From Millisia brevis NBRC 105863 (GTDB lineage: Bacteria > Actinomycetota > Actinomycetes > Mycobacteriales > Mycobacteriaceae): DNA of 64,000 bases. The notes below the pieces were generated by a model that was not told the DNA's origin, did no database searches, and worked only from the letters and a program-made list of their open reading frames with translations. Positions within the stretch are counted from its first letter, which is position 1; each line of letters begins with the position of its first letter. Location: positions 1-64,000 of the forward strand of contig NZ_BCRN01000002.1 of the NCBI RefSeq assembly GCF_001552615.1, written 5' to 3'. The translations under genes were made by a program, and so were the position numbers. Below are positions 7,221-16,862 of this stretch, one piece after another.

Positions 7221-9419
7221 TCAGGTGTGAGCCAGACGGGTGGGGTCGAGGTCGAGGCGGCGCAACAGTTGGGCGTTGAGCGCCACGACGATGGTCGAGA
7301 CGGACATGAGAATCGCGGCGACCGCGGGAGAGATCGCGACGCCGGCGAACGCGAGCACACCCGCGGCCAAGGGAACGGCGATGATGTTGTAGCCGGTGGC
7401 CCACACCAGGTTCTGCCACATCTTTCGATAGCTGGCATGCGAGAGTTCGATGATCGACAGCACCGCCCGCGGATCGTTCGCTGCGAGCACGACCCCGGCG
7501 GATTCGATGGCCACATCGGTGCCGGCGCCGATCGCGACACCGACATCGGCGCGGGCCAGGGCAGGGGCGTCGTTGACGCCGTCGCCGACCATGGCGACCT
7601 TGTGGCCGCGGCTGTGCAGTTCGGTGACCTTGGCGTCCTTGTGCTCGGGCAGCACCTCGGCGAAGACTTCGTCGATCCCGAGGTCGGCGGCCACGGCGTC
7701 GGCGACCTGCCGGGCGTCGCCGGTGATCATGGCGACCTTGACCCCGCGGGCGTGCAGGGCGTCGATGGCCTGACGGGATTCCTCGCGGACGGCGTCTTCG
7801 AGCGCGATGGCCCCGAGGACGCGGTCCCCTTCGGCGAGGTGCAGCACCGACGCTCCGCGCGCCACCCACTCCTGGGTCACGGCGGTGACGTCGGCGGGCA
7901 CCGACAACCGCAGATCGCTGAGCATGGCCGGGCCCCCGACTGTGATTTCGGTGCCGTCGACGAGGGCGCGCACCCCGCGGCCGGGCAGCGACCGGAAGTC
8001 GGTGGCGGCGATCCGCTCGCTGGCCGGCACCCGCTCGTCGGCGGCAGTGACGATGGCCCGGGCGACGGGGTGCTCGCTATCGGCTTCGACGGCCGCCGCC
8101 AGCGCGAGCAGGTGCTCGTCGGTGATCTGGTGGGCGGCGGCGACACCGGTGACCTGATGCCGGCCCTGGGTCAAGGTGCCGGTCTTGTCGAACAGGACCA
8201 CATCGACGGTGCGCATGCGTTCGAGCGAGAGCCGGTCCTTGACCAGCACCCCCGATTTGGCGGCGCGTTCGGTGGAAATTGCGATCACCAGCGGAATCGC
8301 CAATCCGAGAGCATGGGGGCAGGCGATGACGAGCACGGTGACGGTGCGCACCACCGCTTCGTCGACGCTACCGACGAGCAGCGTCCAGACCGCGAAGGTG
8401 AGGATGCCGGCGATGGTGGCGAAGTAAAACAGGAACGCCGCGGCCTTGTCCGCCAGCGCCTGGGCACGGGACGAGGAGGCCTGCGCGTCGGCGACCATCC
8501 GCTGGATGCCGGCCAGGGCGGTGTTCTCGCCGACCGCGGTGATGCGCACCCGCAGGGCGCTGTCGGTCGCGACGGTGCCGGCGACCACCGTGTCACCCAC
8601 TTCGCGAACCACGGTCTTGGATTCGCCGGTGATCATCGATTCGTCGACTTCGGCGCGGCCGTCGGTGACGGTGCCGTCGGCGGGCACCCGGGCTCCGGCG
8701 CGCACCAGCACCAGATCCCCGAGCGCCAGTTCCGACAAGGGCACGTCGGTGGTGCCGGTCTCGGCGATTTTCTCGGCGGTGTCCGGCAGCATCGCGGCGA
8801 GTGCGTCGAGGGCGCCGGAGGCGGAGCCGAGGGCACGCATTTCGAGCCAATGCCCGAGCAGCATGATCACGATCAGCAGGGCCAGTTCCCACCAGAAGTC
8901 CAGGTTGAACCCGCCGAGACCCAAGGTGGTGACCCAGGACGCGAGGAACGCGACGCTGATCGCCATGGCGATCAGCAGCATCATCCCGGGCCGGCGTGAG
9001 CGGAGTTCGGCCCAGCCTCCGGTGAGGAACGGCATGCCGCCGTAGACGAAGATCACCGTGCCCAGCACCGGGGGAATCCACATGGCGCCGGGGAAGTCCG
9101 GCATGGTGTAGCCGAGCAGGTCGGCGACCATGTGGCTGAAGAACACCACCGGTATCGCCAGCACCAGTGACGCCCAGAACCGGCGGCGGAACATCTCCCC
9201 ATGTGCCCCGTGCCCGGCATGCCGATCGTGCCCACCATGACCGCCATGAGCGTCGTGCTCAGGGTGGGTGTCGTGACCGACATGGGCGAGGTGCTCGCCG
9301 TGCCCGACGTGCGCATCATGCTCGGCGAGTGGCGGGCCCTGGACATCGGCGCCGTGATCGCGGCGGGCGGGCGCCGGGTCCGGGTCCGGGTGGGGGTGTC
9401 CGTGCTGCGGGTGCGACAT
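7221..9419 (-). CDS. copB: Copper-translocating P1B-type ATPase, CopB-like
   Basis: Encodes 732 aa. The N-terminal 75 residues are extremely His-rich (repeated HAH, HGEH, HGGHGGH), a soluble metal-binding extension instead of a Cys-type HMA domain. It has the actuator TGES, the ion-channel motif [11 protein letters not shown], the phosphorylation site DKTGTLT, SEHPVA and [12 protein letters not shown] rather than CPC is the P1B-3/CopB signature (Cu or Ag export). It lies within the SHOCT, oxidase, DUF305, ATPase and lipoprotein operon and is probably driven by the divergent two-component system. Confidence 0.85.
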   Translation of the reverse strand: MSHPQHGHPHPDPDPAPARRDHGADVQGPPLAEHDAHVGHGEHLAHVGHDTHPEHDAHGGHGGHDRHAGHGAHGEMFRRRFWASLVLAIPVVFFSHMVADLLGYTMPDFPGAMWIPPVLGTVIFVYGGMPFLTGGWAELRSRRPGMMLLIAMAISVAFLASWVTTLGLGGFNLDFWWELALLIVIMLLGHWLEMRALGSASGALDALAAMLPDTAEKIAETGTTDVPLSELALGDLVLVRAGARVPADGTVTDGRAEVDESMITGESKTVVREVGDTVVAGTVATDSALRVRITAVGENTALAGIQRMVADAQASSSRAQALADKAAAFLFYFATIAGILTFAVWTLLVGSVDEAVVRTVTVLVIACPHALGLAIPLVIAISTERAAKSGVLVKDRLSLERMRTVDVVLFDKTGTLTQGRHQVTGVAAAHQITDEHLLALAAAVEADSEHPVARAIVTAADERVPASERIAATDFRSLPGRGVRALVDGTEITVGGPAMLSDLRLSVPADVTAVTQEWVARGASVLHLAEGDRVLGAIALEDAVREESRQAIDALHARGVKVAMITGDARQVADAVAADLGIDEVFAEVLPEHKDAKVTELHSRGHKVAMVGDGVNDAPALARADVGVAIGAGTDVAIESAGVVLAANDPRAVLSIIELSHASYRKMWQNLVWATGYNIIAVPLAAGVLAFAGVAISPAVAAILMSVSTIVVALNAQLLRRLDLDPTRLAHT

Positions 9420-9471
9420 CGAAAGCCTCCTGGGATGGCGGGCGGGCCGAGAGGAACCGGGCGGGGCTTGG

Positions 9472-10119
9472 TTACAGGGTGGTCAGCAGCTCACGCATGG
9501 TCTCGATCTCCTGCTGCTGAGTGTCGACGATGGTGCGGGCCATCTCCACGGCGTCGGGGAACTGTCCGTCCTCGATCTCGGTCTGCGCCATGTCGACTGC
9601 GCCTTCGTGGTGGGCGATCATCTGCTCGAGGAACAGGCGAGCGGCGTCGGTACCCTGCGCATCGGACAGCGCCTGCATGTCCTCCTCGCTCATCATCCCC
9701 TCCATCTCCATCCCCCCCATGCCCTCGTCCATGTCCATGCCGGGCATGTCGTGGCCTGTCTCGGGCATCTCGGTGGGCTCACCCCACTGTTCGAGCCAGG
9801 ACTCGAGCAGCGCGATCTCCGGGCCCTGAGCGGCCTTGATCTGCTCGGCCAGGGCGGTCACGTCCGCGGGAATGTCCTGCTTGGCCAGCAACATGTCGCT
9901 CATCTCGATCGCCTGACTGTGGTGCGGCAGCATCATCTGCGCGAACATCACGTCGGCGGCGTTGTGTGCCGCGGCCTCGTCGGCGGCGGTGGTGGTGGCC
10001 GAGGTCGTGGCCGGCGAGGTCGCGACGGTGGTGTCGGTCCCGGTATCGCTGCACGCAGCGGCGGCGAACACCACCGCCAGGGCGGTGGCGCCGACGGCGA
10101 GAATCTTCTTGTTGTTCAT
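9472..10119 (-). CDS. DUF305 family copper-associated lipoprotein
   Basis: A 215-aa exported protein with a signal peptide and lipobox-like AAACS at about residues 20-24, then a Thr/Ala-rich linker. The two DUF305 signatures are clear: FAQMMLPHHSQAIEMSDM and LEQMIAHHEGAVDMAQ. Between them is a Met-rich stretch (GHDMPGMDMDEGMGGMEMEGMM), typical of extracytoplasmic Cu(I) binding. It lies between the multicopper oxidase and copper ATPase genes. The ATG at 10119 follows AAAGGACC. Proposed role: copper capture outside the membrane, possibly handing copper to the neighbouring oxidase. Confidence 0.85.
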   Translation of the reverse strand: MNNKKILAVGATALAVVFAAAACSDTGTDTTVATSPATTSATTTAADEAAAHNAADVMFAQMMLPHHSQAIEMSDMLLAKQDIPADVTALAEQIKAAQGPEIALLESWLEQWGEPTEMPETGHDMPGMDMDEGMGGMEMEGMMSEEDMQALSDAQGTDAARLFLEQMIAHHEGAVDMAQTEIEDGQFPDAVEMARTIVDTQQQEIETMRELLTTL

Positions 10120-10205
10120 GGGAGGTGGTCCTTTCTCGAAACGGTCACTAGGACAGGAACAGTGAGAGCCGGCACCGACCGGGAACGGCCCGTCCGGTGC
10201 GGCCA

Positions 10206-11723
10206 CTAGGCCAGGTAGGACACGGTGGTCATCATTCCCGCTTCCTGGTGATACGCGTTGTGGCAGTGCAGCGCCCACTGGCCCGGGTTGTCGGTGTCGA
10301 ATTCGATCTCGACGGTGCGCATCGGCCCGATCGTGACGGTGTCTTTACGCAGGCCGGTGTCGGTGAGCGCGAAAGTGTGCCCGTGCAGGTGCATCGGGTG
10401 GAACATGTCGGACATGTTCCGCATCCGCATCCGCACCCGCTGCCCTTCGTTGACGTTCAGCGGCGGGATGTCGGGATGGGCGCGGCCATTGAGAGTCCAC
10501 CGGTACGGCGACATGGTCCCGCCCATGTCCACGCTGTGATACACATCGTGCTCCTTCTCGGCCAGGCGCACATACTCCCGAGGTGCCAGGTCGGTGCCGA
10601 GCAGCACCTGCCGGTCCAGCTCGCCGGGCCTCGACTGGGCGGGCAGCGCGCCGGCAGCGGTACGCACCAGGGCCTGCCCGTGCCCGGTCTTACCTTCCGC
10701 CTGGGCGAACAACGGGAATACGCCATCGCCGAGAGTGACGAGCACGTCGACACGCTCACCCATCCCGAGCAGCAGCGCATCGGTATCCTGCGGCACGACG
10801 GGGAAGCCGTCGGTGTGGGTGACGGTCATCCGGTGCCCACCGAGCGCGACGCGGAAGGCGGTGTCCGCGCCGGCGTTGATGAACCTGATCCGTGCCCGCT
10901 GCCCGGGTCTCGCGGTGAACACCATCGGGTCTTCCGGTACACGCCCGCCGACCAGGAAAAGCGGATAGCTCACGTCCCCGGCGCCGCCGAGCAGCGGGGA
11001 GAGCATCGATTCCTCCCCCATATCCATACCGTCCATACCGCCCATGGCGCCGTGGTTCATCCCGCCCATCGGGGCGTCGCCACCCTCACCGGTGGCGCCG
11101 ATGCCGAGGTCGCGGGCCACATCGTCGGGGGTGCGGCCGGTGCCGTCGAGCCAGTCGTCGAGCACCACGATCCAGTCGTGGTCGTAGTCGCCGGGCTCGT
11201 TCGGGTCGTCGATGATCAGGGCGCCGTACAGGCCGCGGTCGAGCTGCAGCCCGGAATGCGAATGATAGAAGTAGGCACCCGAATCCGGAACGGTGAACTC
11301 GTAATCGAACCGGGCCCCGGCCGCGATGGGATCCTGGGTCAGCCCGGGCACACCGTCCATGTCGTTGCTCAACGCCAGCCCGTGCCAGTGCACACTCGTC
11401 TGCGCCGGCAGCTGGTTGGCGACCTCCACCCGCAGCAGATCCCCGGCGCGGGCCCGGATCAGCGGACCGGGCAGAGTGTCGTCGTATCCCCAGGTCGAGA
11501 CGATGCGCCCGCCCAGGTCCACCTGGACCGGACGCGGCGTCAACCGCGCCGAGACCACCTGCTGACCCGGGATGCGGCGTTGCTGTTCGAGACGGCGCAC
11601 CGCAGTCGACGAGGCCTGCACGGGGGCGCCGGTCGGTGAGCCCGACCCGGAACACGCCATCAGGACTCCGGCCCCGGCAAGTATTGATCCGAGAAGGAAG
11701 GATCGACGGCCCAGCTCAGCCAT
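10206..11723 (-). CDS. Multicopper oxidase, CueO/laccase type
   Basis: Encodes 505 aa with a twin-arginine-like signal (GRRSFLLGSILAGAGVLMAC) that also has a lipobox Cys. Copper motifs appear in order: HWHG, HSHSG, HPMHLHGHTF and HCHNAYHQEAGM, covering the type 1 and trinuclear sites. A Met-rich loop (MGGMNHGAMGGMDGMDMGEESM) resembles the substrate-Cu(I) region of cuprous oxidases. It probably oxidises Cu(I) to Cu(II) outside the cell. The start overlaps the upstream SHOCT gene by 8 bp, indicating coupling. Confidence 0.88.
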   Translation of the reverse strand: MAELGRRSFLLGSILAGAGVLMACSGSGSPTGAPVQASSTAVRRLEQQRRIPGQQVVSARLTPRPVQVDLGGRIVSTWGYDDTLPGPLIRARAGDLLRVEVANQLPAQTSVHWHGLALSNDMDGVPGLTQDPIAAGARFDYEFTVPDSGAYFYHSHSGLQLDRGLYGALIIDDPNEPGDYDHDWIVVLDDWLDGTGRTPDDVARDLGIGATGEGGDAPMGGMNHGAMGGMDGMDMGEESMLSPLLGGAGDVSYPLFLVGGRVPEDPMVFTARPGQRARIRFINAGADTAFRVALGGHRMTVTHTDGFPVVPQDTDALLLGMGERVDVLVTLGDGVFPLFAQAEGKTGHGQALVRTAAGALPAQSRPGELDRQVLLGTDLAPREYVRLAEKEHDVYHSVDMGGTMSPYRWTLNGRAHPDIPPLNVNEGQRVRMRMRNMSDMFHPMHLHGHTFALTDTGLRKDTVTIGPMRTVEIEFDTDNPGQWALHCHNAYHQEAGMMTTVSYLA

Positions 11724-12003
11724 GAACCTGCCCCTGCCGGTGCTCGACCGACGTGGTGTCGCCGGGGTGCATCAGCACCTGCCGACGGGCCACGAATTCA
11801 TCGGAGTCGATGTCACCGCGAGCGAACCGCGCCTCGAGCAGCTGAAGCGGATCGGACTCCTCGAGGGTGCGGCCGGGCCCGTTCGCACGGTCGGTGCGGA
11901 ACATCATGGCCACCAGGTAGAGCACCACCGCCCAGAACGCGAACATGCACACGGCCATGACGATCCATCCGGTCCAGGTCAGCTCTCCTGCCCAGCCCAT
12001 CAT
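11716..12003 (-). CDS. Small membrane protein with SHOCT domain
   Basis: A 95-aa protein: one N-terminal transmembrane segment (TGWIVMAVCMFAFWAVVLYL), a short linker, then a SHOCT motif (LLEARFARGDIDSDEFVARRQVL). SHOCT segments are short oligomerisation or anchoring elements. It is the first gene of the leftward copper operon, starting 120 bp from the divergent response regulator. A second in-frame ATG at 12000 is possible. Its biochemical role is unknown; its constant place ahead of copper genes suggests a membrane partner for the oxidase. Confidence 0.75.
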   Translation of the reverse strand: MMGWAGELTWTGWIVMAVCMFAFWAVVLYLVAMMFRTDRANGPGRTLEESDPLQLLEARFARGDIDSDEFVARRQVLMHPGDTTSVEHRQGQVHG

Positions 12004-12123
12004 GATCGCCTCCTTTCTCCGTTGGTGTCTCAAGCCTGACGCGTGTACCCCCTGATTCCTGTGGAGGTCGTATGAAGATTTGCTCAAGAAGCCCCACTGC
12101 GTCGTCGGCAGCGGTGTCCGCTG

Positions 12124-12915
12124 GTGAAGATGGACGCCATGGACTCCTCCGCTCGCACTCCCACCGCGACCAGCGATCCTGCGGCGCCGCCGCGCCCGTC
12201 GACCGGGTTGCGGGCGATGGTCGTCGAAGACGAAGCACCGTTGGCGAACCTGATCGGCTCGTATCTCGAACGCGACGGGTTCGAGACCGCGCTCACCGGC
12301 GACGGCACCGACGCCGTCGCCCTCGCCCGACAGGTCGACCCCGACGTCGTGGTCCTCGATCTCGGTTTGCCAGGACTCGATGGGGTCGAGGTGTGCCGGC
12401 AACTGCGGACGTTCTCCGACGCCTATGTCGTGATGCTCACCGCCCGCACCGAAGAAATCGACACCCTCATCGGGCTGTCCGTCGGCGCGGACGACTACAT
12501 GAGTAAACCGTTCAGCCCCCGCGAATTGATGGCCCGCATCCAGGCCATGCTGCGCCGTCCCCGCGCCAGTACCGCCACACCCGGACCCGCCGAGACCGCC
12601 ACCACCGATCTGATCCGACGCGCCGGGGACCTGGCCCTCGATGTCGACGGCCGGGACGTCACCGTTGCCGGGAGGCCGGTGGCCTTGACTCGCACCGAAT
12701 TCGACGTCCTCGCTGCCCTGGCCCGCGATCCCGGTACCGTGCTCACCCGGGCCCAGCTGATCGAGGCGGTGTGGGGACCGAGCTGGACCGGCGACGAACA
12801 CCTGGTCGACGTGCACATCGGTCATCTGCGCCGCAAACTCGGCGACGACGCCACCCGCGGCCGCTATGTGCGCACCGTCCGCGGGGTCGGCTACAAGATG
12901 GGCGCCGGACAATGA
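12124..12915 (+). CDS. OmpR-family response regulator of the copper module
   Basis: Encodes 263 aa. The receiver domain (about 29-142) has acidic residues EDE at 35-37, the phospho-acceptor Asp79 (VVVLDLGLPG) and Lys in YMSKPF. The C-terminal winged helix (about 160-260) ends in the usual VRTVRGVGYKM. GTG at 12124 is taken as start; ATG at 12130 or 12139 would remove a few residues. It overlaps the kinase gene by ATGA. Divergent placement from the copper operon suggests it activates that operon in response to periplasmic copper, as CopR/CusR do. Confidence 0.85.
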   Translation: MKMDAMDSSARTPTATSDPAAPPRPSTGLRAMVVEDEAPLANLIGSYLERDGFETALTGDGTDAVALARQVDPDVVVLDLGLPGLDGVEVCRQLRTFSDAYVVMLTARTEEIDTLIGLSVGADDYMSKPFSPRELMARIQAMLRRPRASTATPGPAETATTDLIRRAGDLALDVDGRDVTVAGRPVALTRTEFDVLAALARDPGTVLTRAQLIEAVWGPSWTGDEHLVDVHIGHLRRKLGDDATRGRYVRTVRGVGYKMGAGQ

Positions 12916-14069
12916 CGGCCCGGCGCCCCCACCGCAGACGAGATTCAGCCGCATCGCCCCGGCAAGCGCTGGCGGGATCGAGTTTCGGTACCCGGCTCTT
13001 CCTCGCCCTGACCGTGGTGGTGATCGGCTGCGCCGCCAGTGCGTGGCTCGTCGCCTCCGCCCTCGCGCCCGGCATCTTCCACGATCACCTCGGCCAGGCC
13101 GGCATCGACCACAACTCCAGCCAGGCCGCGCACGTCGAAGAGGCGTTCGCCTGGGCAATCGTCCTTGCCTGGGGTCTGGCGGTCGCGGTCGCGGTGCTGC
13201 TGGCATTGGCGGTGAGCTGGTACGTCACCCGGCGTGTTCAACGCTCGTTGACCGCGGTGACCACCTCGACCGCCCGGATCGCCGGTGGCCGGTACGACAC
13301 CCGCGTACCCAGCCCCGGTCTCGGCCGCGAATTCGACGAACTCGCCGTCACCGTCAACGAACTCGCTCGCCGCCTCGGCGCCACGGAAAGTACCCGTCGC
13401 CGGATGCTCGCCGACCTCGGCCACGAGATGCGCACCCCGATTGCGACCCTCGACTCTTATCTCGAAGCCCTCGACGACGGCGTCCGCACTCTCGACGACG
13501 ACACTCGACACGTGTTGCGCGAGGCCACCCACCGGCTGGGGCGTCTCGCCCAGGACATCACCGCGGTCTCGCGCGCCGAAGAACACCTCACCCGCATCCG
13601 GCCGGTGCCCACCACCACCGGCGTCTTGGTCACCGCCGCGGTCGATGCGGTGCGCGAACGGTACGAGAGCAAAGGCGTCGACTTGCACAGCCGTCTCGAC
13701 GATTCCATGGTCGTGTCGGTCGATCCCGATCGGCTCGGCCAGGTCCTGGGTAATCTGCTCGACAATGCCCTGCGTCACACCGCTTGTGGCGGCACGGTCA
13801 CCGTCACCAGCAGACGAGCCGGCAACGATCGGGTGGAGGTCACGGTGGCAGACACCGGTGAGGGTATTGCTCCCGAGCACCTTGACCATCTCTTCGATCG
13901 CTTCTACCGTGCCGATACCGCCCGCGACCGCAGCCACGGCGGCAGCGGTATCGGCTTGACCATCACCCGTACCCTCGTCGAAGCCCACCACGGCCGCATC
14001 CGAGCACACAGTGACGGGCCGGGCCGTGGGGCACGCTTTACGATCGAACTGCCCGTCATTGCAGTCTGA
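12912..14069 (+). CDS. Sensor histidine kinase of the copper module
   Basis: Encodes 385 aa. TM1 is near residues 29-51 and TM2 near 80-104, flanking a short extracytoplasmic loop with four His residues (57, 59, 67 and 74) that could sense metal. A HAMP region follows, then the H box DLGHEMRTPIATL (His171), the N box LGNLLDNALRH, and the G boxes DTGEGI and GGSGIGL. The start ATG overlaps the regulator stop. It is a CopS/CusS-like partner of the preceding regulator. The copper ligand assignment is inferred from the operon next to it. Confidence 0.85.
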   Translation: MTARRPHRRRDSAASPRQALAGSSFGTRLFLALTVVVIGCAASAWLVASALAPGIFHDHLGQAGIDHNSSQAAHVEEAFAWAIVLAWGLAVAVAVLLALAVSWYVTRRVQRSLTAVTTSTARIAGGRYDTRVPSPGLGREFDELAVTVNELARRLGATESTRRRMLADLGHEMRTPIATLDSYLEALDDGVRTLDDDTRHVLREATHRLGRLAQDITAVSRAEEHLTRIRPVPTTTGVLVTAAVDAVRERYESKGVDLHSRLDDSMVVSVDPDRLGQVLGNLLDNALRHTACGGTVTVTSRRAGNDRVEVTVADTGEGIAPEHLDHLFDRFYRADTARDRSHGGSGIGLTITRTLVEAHHGRIRAHSDGPGRGARFTIELPVIAV

Positions 14070-14187
14070 CCTCGGAGCCTGCTTCGGTGTTGCCGTATCC
14101 GGCACATCTCAATCCGTGGACTCACGACCTCCGAGCGCGGACCCTCGACTCGAGGGACTGAACGCCTCCGTCATGTTTGTTGTCATC

Positions 14188-14216
14188 GGCGCCCACCCCT
14201 GTCAGGCGTGGGCGCC
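14188..14216 (-). terminator. Hairpin overlapping the arsC stop codon
   Basis: Perfect 9-bp arms GGCGCCCAC and GTGGGCGCC surround an 11-nt loop at the 3' end of the leftward arsC gene. The last arsC codons form the right arm. No T tract follows, so it may act with Rho or as an mRNA 3' end structure. Confidence 0.5.
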
Positions 14217-14636
14217 GTCGGGAACGAGCTCGGCGATCAGCGCCTCCACCTTGGCTTTGATCTCGTCGCGGATCGGACGCACCGCCTCGACCCCTCGACC
14301 GGCTGGATCCTCGAGCACCCAATCCCGATACGAGGTGCCCGGAAACACCGGGCACGTGTCGCCGCACCCCATCGTGATCACCACATCGGAGGCCTGCACC
14401 GCATCGACGGTGAGAATCTTCGGGTTCTGCGCGGAAATGTCGATACCCACCTCGGCCATCGCCTCGACGGCGGCCGGGTTGACCTGCTCGGCCGGAGCAG
14501 AGCCTGCGGAGCGGACCTCGACCCGGTCGCCGACCAGCGCAGTGAGGAACCCCGCGGCCATCTGGGAACGGCCCGCGTTGTGCACACACACGAACAACAC
14601 CGAGGGTGTGCGGTCGGTCGAGGAATCAGTGGTCAT
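14202..14636 (-). CDS. arsC: Arsenate reductase ArsC, low-MW phosphatase fold
   Basis: A 144-aa LMW-phosphatase-fold arsenate reductase. The anion loop VCVHNAGRSQMA has the nucleophilic Cys and the CX5R arginine. A downstream pair in TMGCGDTCPVFPG matches the second and third redox Cys of thioredoxin-type ArsC. It reduces As(V) to As(III) for export by Acr3. It is the last gene of the leftward arsR-acr3-arsC2-arsC operon, 27 bp after the second arsC. Confidence 0.88.
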   Translation of the reverse strand: MTTDSSTDRTPSVLFVCVHNAGRSQMAAGFLTALVGDRVEVRSAGSAPAEQVNPAAVEAMAEVGIDISAQNPKILTVDAVQASDVVITMGCGDTCPVFPGTSYRDWVLEDPAGRGVEAVRPIRDEIKAKVEALIAELVPDGAHA

Positions 14637-14663
14637 GAAAACAGACGTCCTTTCGAAGCGAAT

Positions 14664-15314
14664 TCAGGCAGAAACGGTGTCGAGTTCCGCCAGCAAAGCC
14701 CGCACGCGAGTGTCGATATCGTCGCGGATGGTGCGCACCGTGCCCAGCGACTCGTCGTCCGGATCGATCAACGACCAGTCGAGGTAGCGCTTACCCGGAT
14801 ACACCGCGCACGCATCACCGCACCCCATGGTGATCACCACATCGGCGGCTGCCACCACATCGTCGGTCAGGGGTTTGGGATATTCGCCGCCGAGATCGAG
14901 CCCGATCTCGGCCATCGCCTCGACCACGACAGGATGAATCGCCGCCGCAGGAGCCGATCCGGCGGAGCGCACGTGCACCCGCCCGGCGCCGTGATGGGCC
15001 AGCAGTGCCGCGGCCATCTGCGAGCGTCCGCTGTTGCGCACGCACACGAACAGCACCTCCGGCACATCCTTCGGCACGGCGCCCTCGGCCTGCGCCAGAG
15101 CCGTGAGGCGTTCGCCCGCGAAGCGGGTGGCCAGCGAGGGCAGGTGAGTGTGGATCTTGGCGGTGCGCCGCAGCGCCGCATACGACTCGAACACCATCCG
15201 CTCGACGGTCTGCGCCGAGAACACCCCGGCATACTTCTCGGCGAGATGTTCGGCGCTGCGGTGCAGCACCGCCTGAGGCATCAGTAGTTCCGGCTGAGCA
15301 GCGTGCTGGGACAT
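14664..15314 (-). CDS. arsC: ArsC with N-terminal helical-bundle extension
   Basis: Encodes 216 aa. About 75 N-terminal residues (HRSAEHLAEKYAGVFSAQTV ...) form the phosphatase-like three-helix extension seen on some actinobacterial ArsC proteins. The catalytic domain follows with VCVRNSGRSQMAAALL and TMGCGDACAVYPG. Two ATG codons exist: at 15320 AGGAG abuts the ATG, while at 15314 the spacing is 6 nt, so 15314 is chosen. It follows acr3 in the leftward operon. The helical extension may dimerise the protein; its role in reductant choice is unknown. Confidence 0.85.
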   Translation of the reverse strand: MSQHAAQPELLMPQAVLHRSAEHLAEKYAGVFSAQTVERMVFESYAALRRTAKIHTHLPSLATRFAGERLTALAQAEGAVPKDVPEVLFVCVRNSGRSQMAAALLAHHGAGRVHVRSAGSAPAAAIHPVVVEAMAEIGLDLGGEYPKPLTDDVVAAADVVITMGCGDACAVYPGKRYLDWSLIDPDDESLGTVRTIRDDIDTRVRALLAELDTVSA

Positions 15315-15339
15315 CGACATCTCCTGACGTGGGCGGTCC

Positions 15340-16416
15340 TTACGACACAGCGGGGGCAGACGAACGGGTGAAACGCTTCCGCAGAGCAAGCGAGACGTAG
15401 ATCAGAGCAACAAGAACGGGCACCTCGATGAGCGGGCCCACCACCCCGGCCAACGCCTGACCGGAGGTGACCCCGAAGGTGCCGATCGCGACGGCGATGG
15501 CGAGCTCGAAGTTGTTTCCGGCGGCGGTGAACGCGAGCGTGGTGGTGCGCTCGTAACCGAGCCCGACCGCCGCACCGAACAGGAACCCGCCGCCCCACAT
15601 GAGGATGAAGTACGCGAGCAGCGGCAACGCAATCCGCACCACGTCCCACGGCTGCGAGGTGATCTGCTCGCCCTGCAGCGCGAACAGGATCACGATCGTG
15701 AACAGCAGCCCGTAGAGCGCCCACGGACCGATCTTCGGCAGGAACGTCTCCTCGTACCACTCGCGGCCCTTGGCCTTCTCGCCGAAATGGCGGGTCAAGA
15801 AACCGGCGACGAGCGGGATACCGAGGAAGATCAGCACCGACTTGGCGATCTGCCACGGCGAGACATCGAGGGTGGTCTGTTCGAGACCGAGCCAGCCGGG
15901 CAGGACCGACAGGTAGAACCAGCCGAGCACCGCGAACATGATCACCTGGAACATCGAGTTGATCGCAACCAGTACGGCGGCGGCTTCGCGGTCGCCGCAG
16001 GCGAGGTCGTTCCAGATGATGACCATCGCGATGCAGCGAGCCAGGCCGACGATGATCAGGCCGGTGCGATACTCGGGCAGGTCGGGCAGCAGCAGCCAGG
16101 CGAGGGCGAACATCAATGCCGGGCCGAGCACCCAGTTGAGGATCAGCGAGGAGATCAGCAGCTTGCGATCGCCCGTGACGGTGTCGAGGCGGTCGTAGCG
16201 CACCTTCGCGAGCACCGGGTACATCATGATCAACAGACCGAGGGCGATCGGCAGGGAGATGTTGTCGATCTCGATGACGCTCAGTGCGTCGCCGAGCCCA
16301 GGTATGAGGCGGCCGAGCAGCAGACCGGCGACCATGGCGATGCCGATCCACACGGCCAGGAACCGGTCGAGGACCGACATCTTGCCGGCGACGGACCGGT
16401 GTTCGGTGGTGGTCAC
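15340..16416 (-). CDS. acr3: Arsenite efflux permease Acr3
   Basis: A 358-aa membrane protein with about ten hydrophobic segments, of the bile/arsenite/riboflavin transporter superfamily. The conserved Acr3 Cys is at residue 128 in GLARCIAMVIIWNDLA, followed by the family signature TLAFTAAGNNFELAIAVAIG. It exports As(OH)3 and, with ArsA encoded divergently, could work as an ATP-coupled pump. Its ATG overlaps the arsR stop by 4 bp, so expression is tied to the repressor. Confidence 0.92.
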   Translation of the reverse strand: MTTTEHRSVAGKMSVLDRFLAVWIGIAMVAGLLLGRLIPGLGDALSVIEIDNISLPIALGLLIMMYPVLAKVRYDRLDTVTGDRKLLISSLILNWVLGPALMFALAWLLLPDLPEYRTGLIIVGLARCIAMVIIWNDLACGDREAAAVLVAINSMFQVIMFAVLGWFYLSVLPGWLGLEQTTLDVSPWQIAKSVLIFLGIPLVAGFLTRHFGEKAKGREWYEETFLPKIGPWALYGLLFTIVILFALQGEQITSQPWDVVRIALPLLAYFILMWGGGFLFGAAVGLGYERTTTLAFTAAGNNFELAIAVAIGTFGVTSGQALAGVVGPLIEVPVLVALIYVSLALRKRFTRSSAPAVS

Positions 16417-16826
16417 GAGACGATCTCCTGAAGGGCTTCGGTCGGGGCGCAGGTGCAGGTGCAGGCCGACCCTGGCAACACCCCGGATTCGGTGGCGAGC
16501 ACCGCGGAGAGTTGCTCGAGGGCGGCGGGGATCACCCGGTAGTACACCCAGGTGCCGCGGCGCTCACAGTCGAGCAGTCCGGCTTCGCGCAGCACCTTGA
16601 GGTGATGTGAGATGGTCGGTTGCGACAGGTCGAAGGCGGGGCTGATGTCGCACACACAGCTCTCCCCGCCCTGGTGGCTGGCGATCATGCTGAGCATGCG
16701 CAGCCGCACCGGATCACCGAGCGCTTTGAACATGCGGGCCAGATCGCCGGCCCAATCGGAGGTGAGAGGCTCCCGTGCGAGCGGTGGGCAGCACGGCTCG
16801 GTCTCACTCGACAGCTGATTCGACAT
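16413..16826 (-). CDS. arsR: ArsR-family arsenite-responsive repressor
   Basis: Encodes 137 aa. The winged helix runs from ARMFKALGDPVRLRML to LSQPTISHHLKVLREAGLL. ESCVCD (Cys57, Cys59) is the classical alpha-3 As(III) site. Extra cysteines occur at the N terminus (EPCCPP) and C terminus (ACTCTC), offering additional ligands. It starts 63 bp from the divergent third arsC and probably represses both directions through the palindrome at 16835-16862. Confidence 0.9.
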   Translation of the reverse strand: MSNQLSSETEPCCPPLAREPLTSDWAGDLARMFKALGDPVRLRMLSMIASHQGGESCVCDISPAFDLSQPTISHHLKVLREAGLLDCERRGTWVYYRVIPAALEQLSAVLATESGVLPGSACTCTCAPTEALQEIVS

Positions 16827-16834
16827 GCGTCTAT

Positions 16835-16862
16835 ATTGACTGTCATCAATTCAGTAGTCAAT
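16835..16862. promoter_or_regulatory. Probable ArsR operator between arsR and arsC
   Basis: Inverted arms ATTGACT (16835-16841) and AGTCAAT (16856-16862) with a 14-nt centre lie in the 63-bp divergent gap. The region is AT-rich relative to its surroundings, as expected of overlapping divergent promoters with a central repressor site. Confidence 0.6.

Noticed and set aside
7104-8999. Long plus-strand open frame opposite the copper ATPase
   Set aside because: Low-complexity Gly/Asp/His composition from reading high-GC codons backwards; no family motifs; the minus-strand frame has all P-type ATPase motifs.
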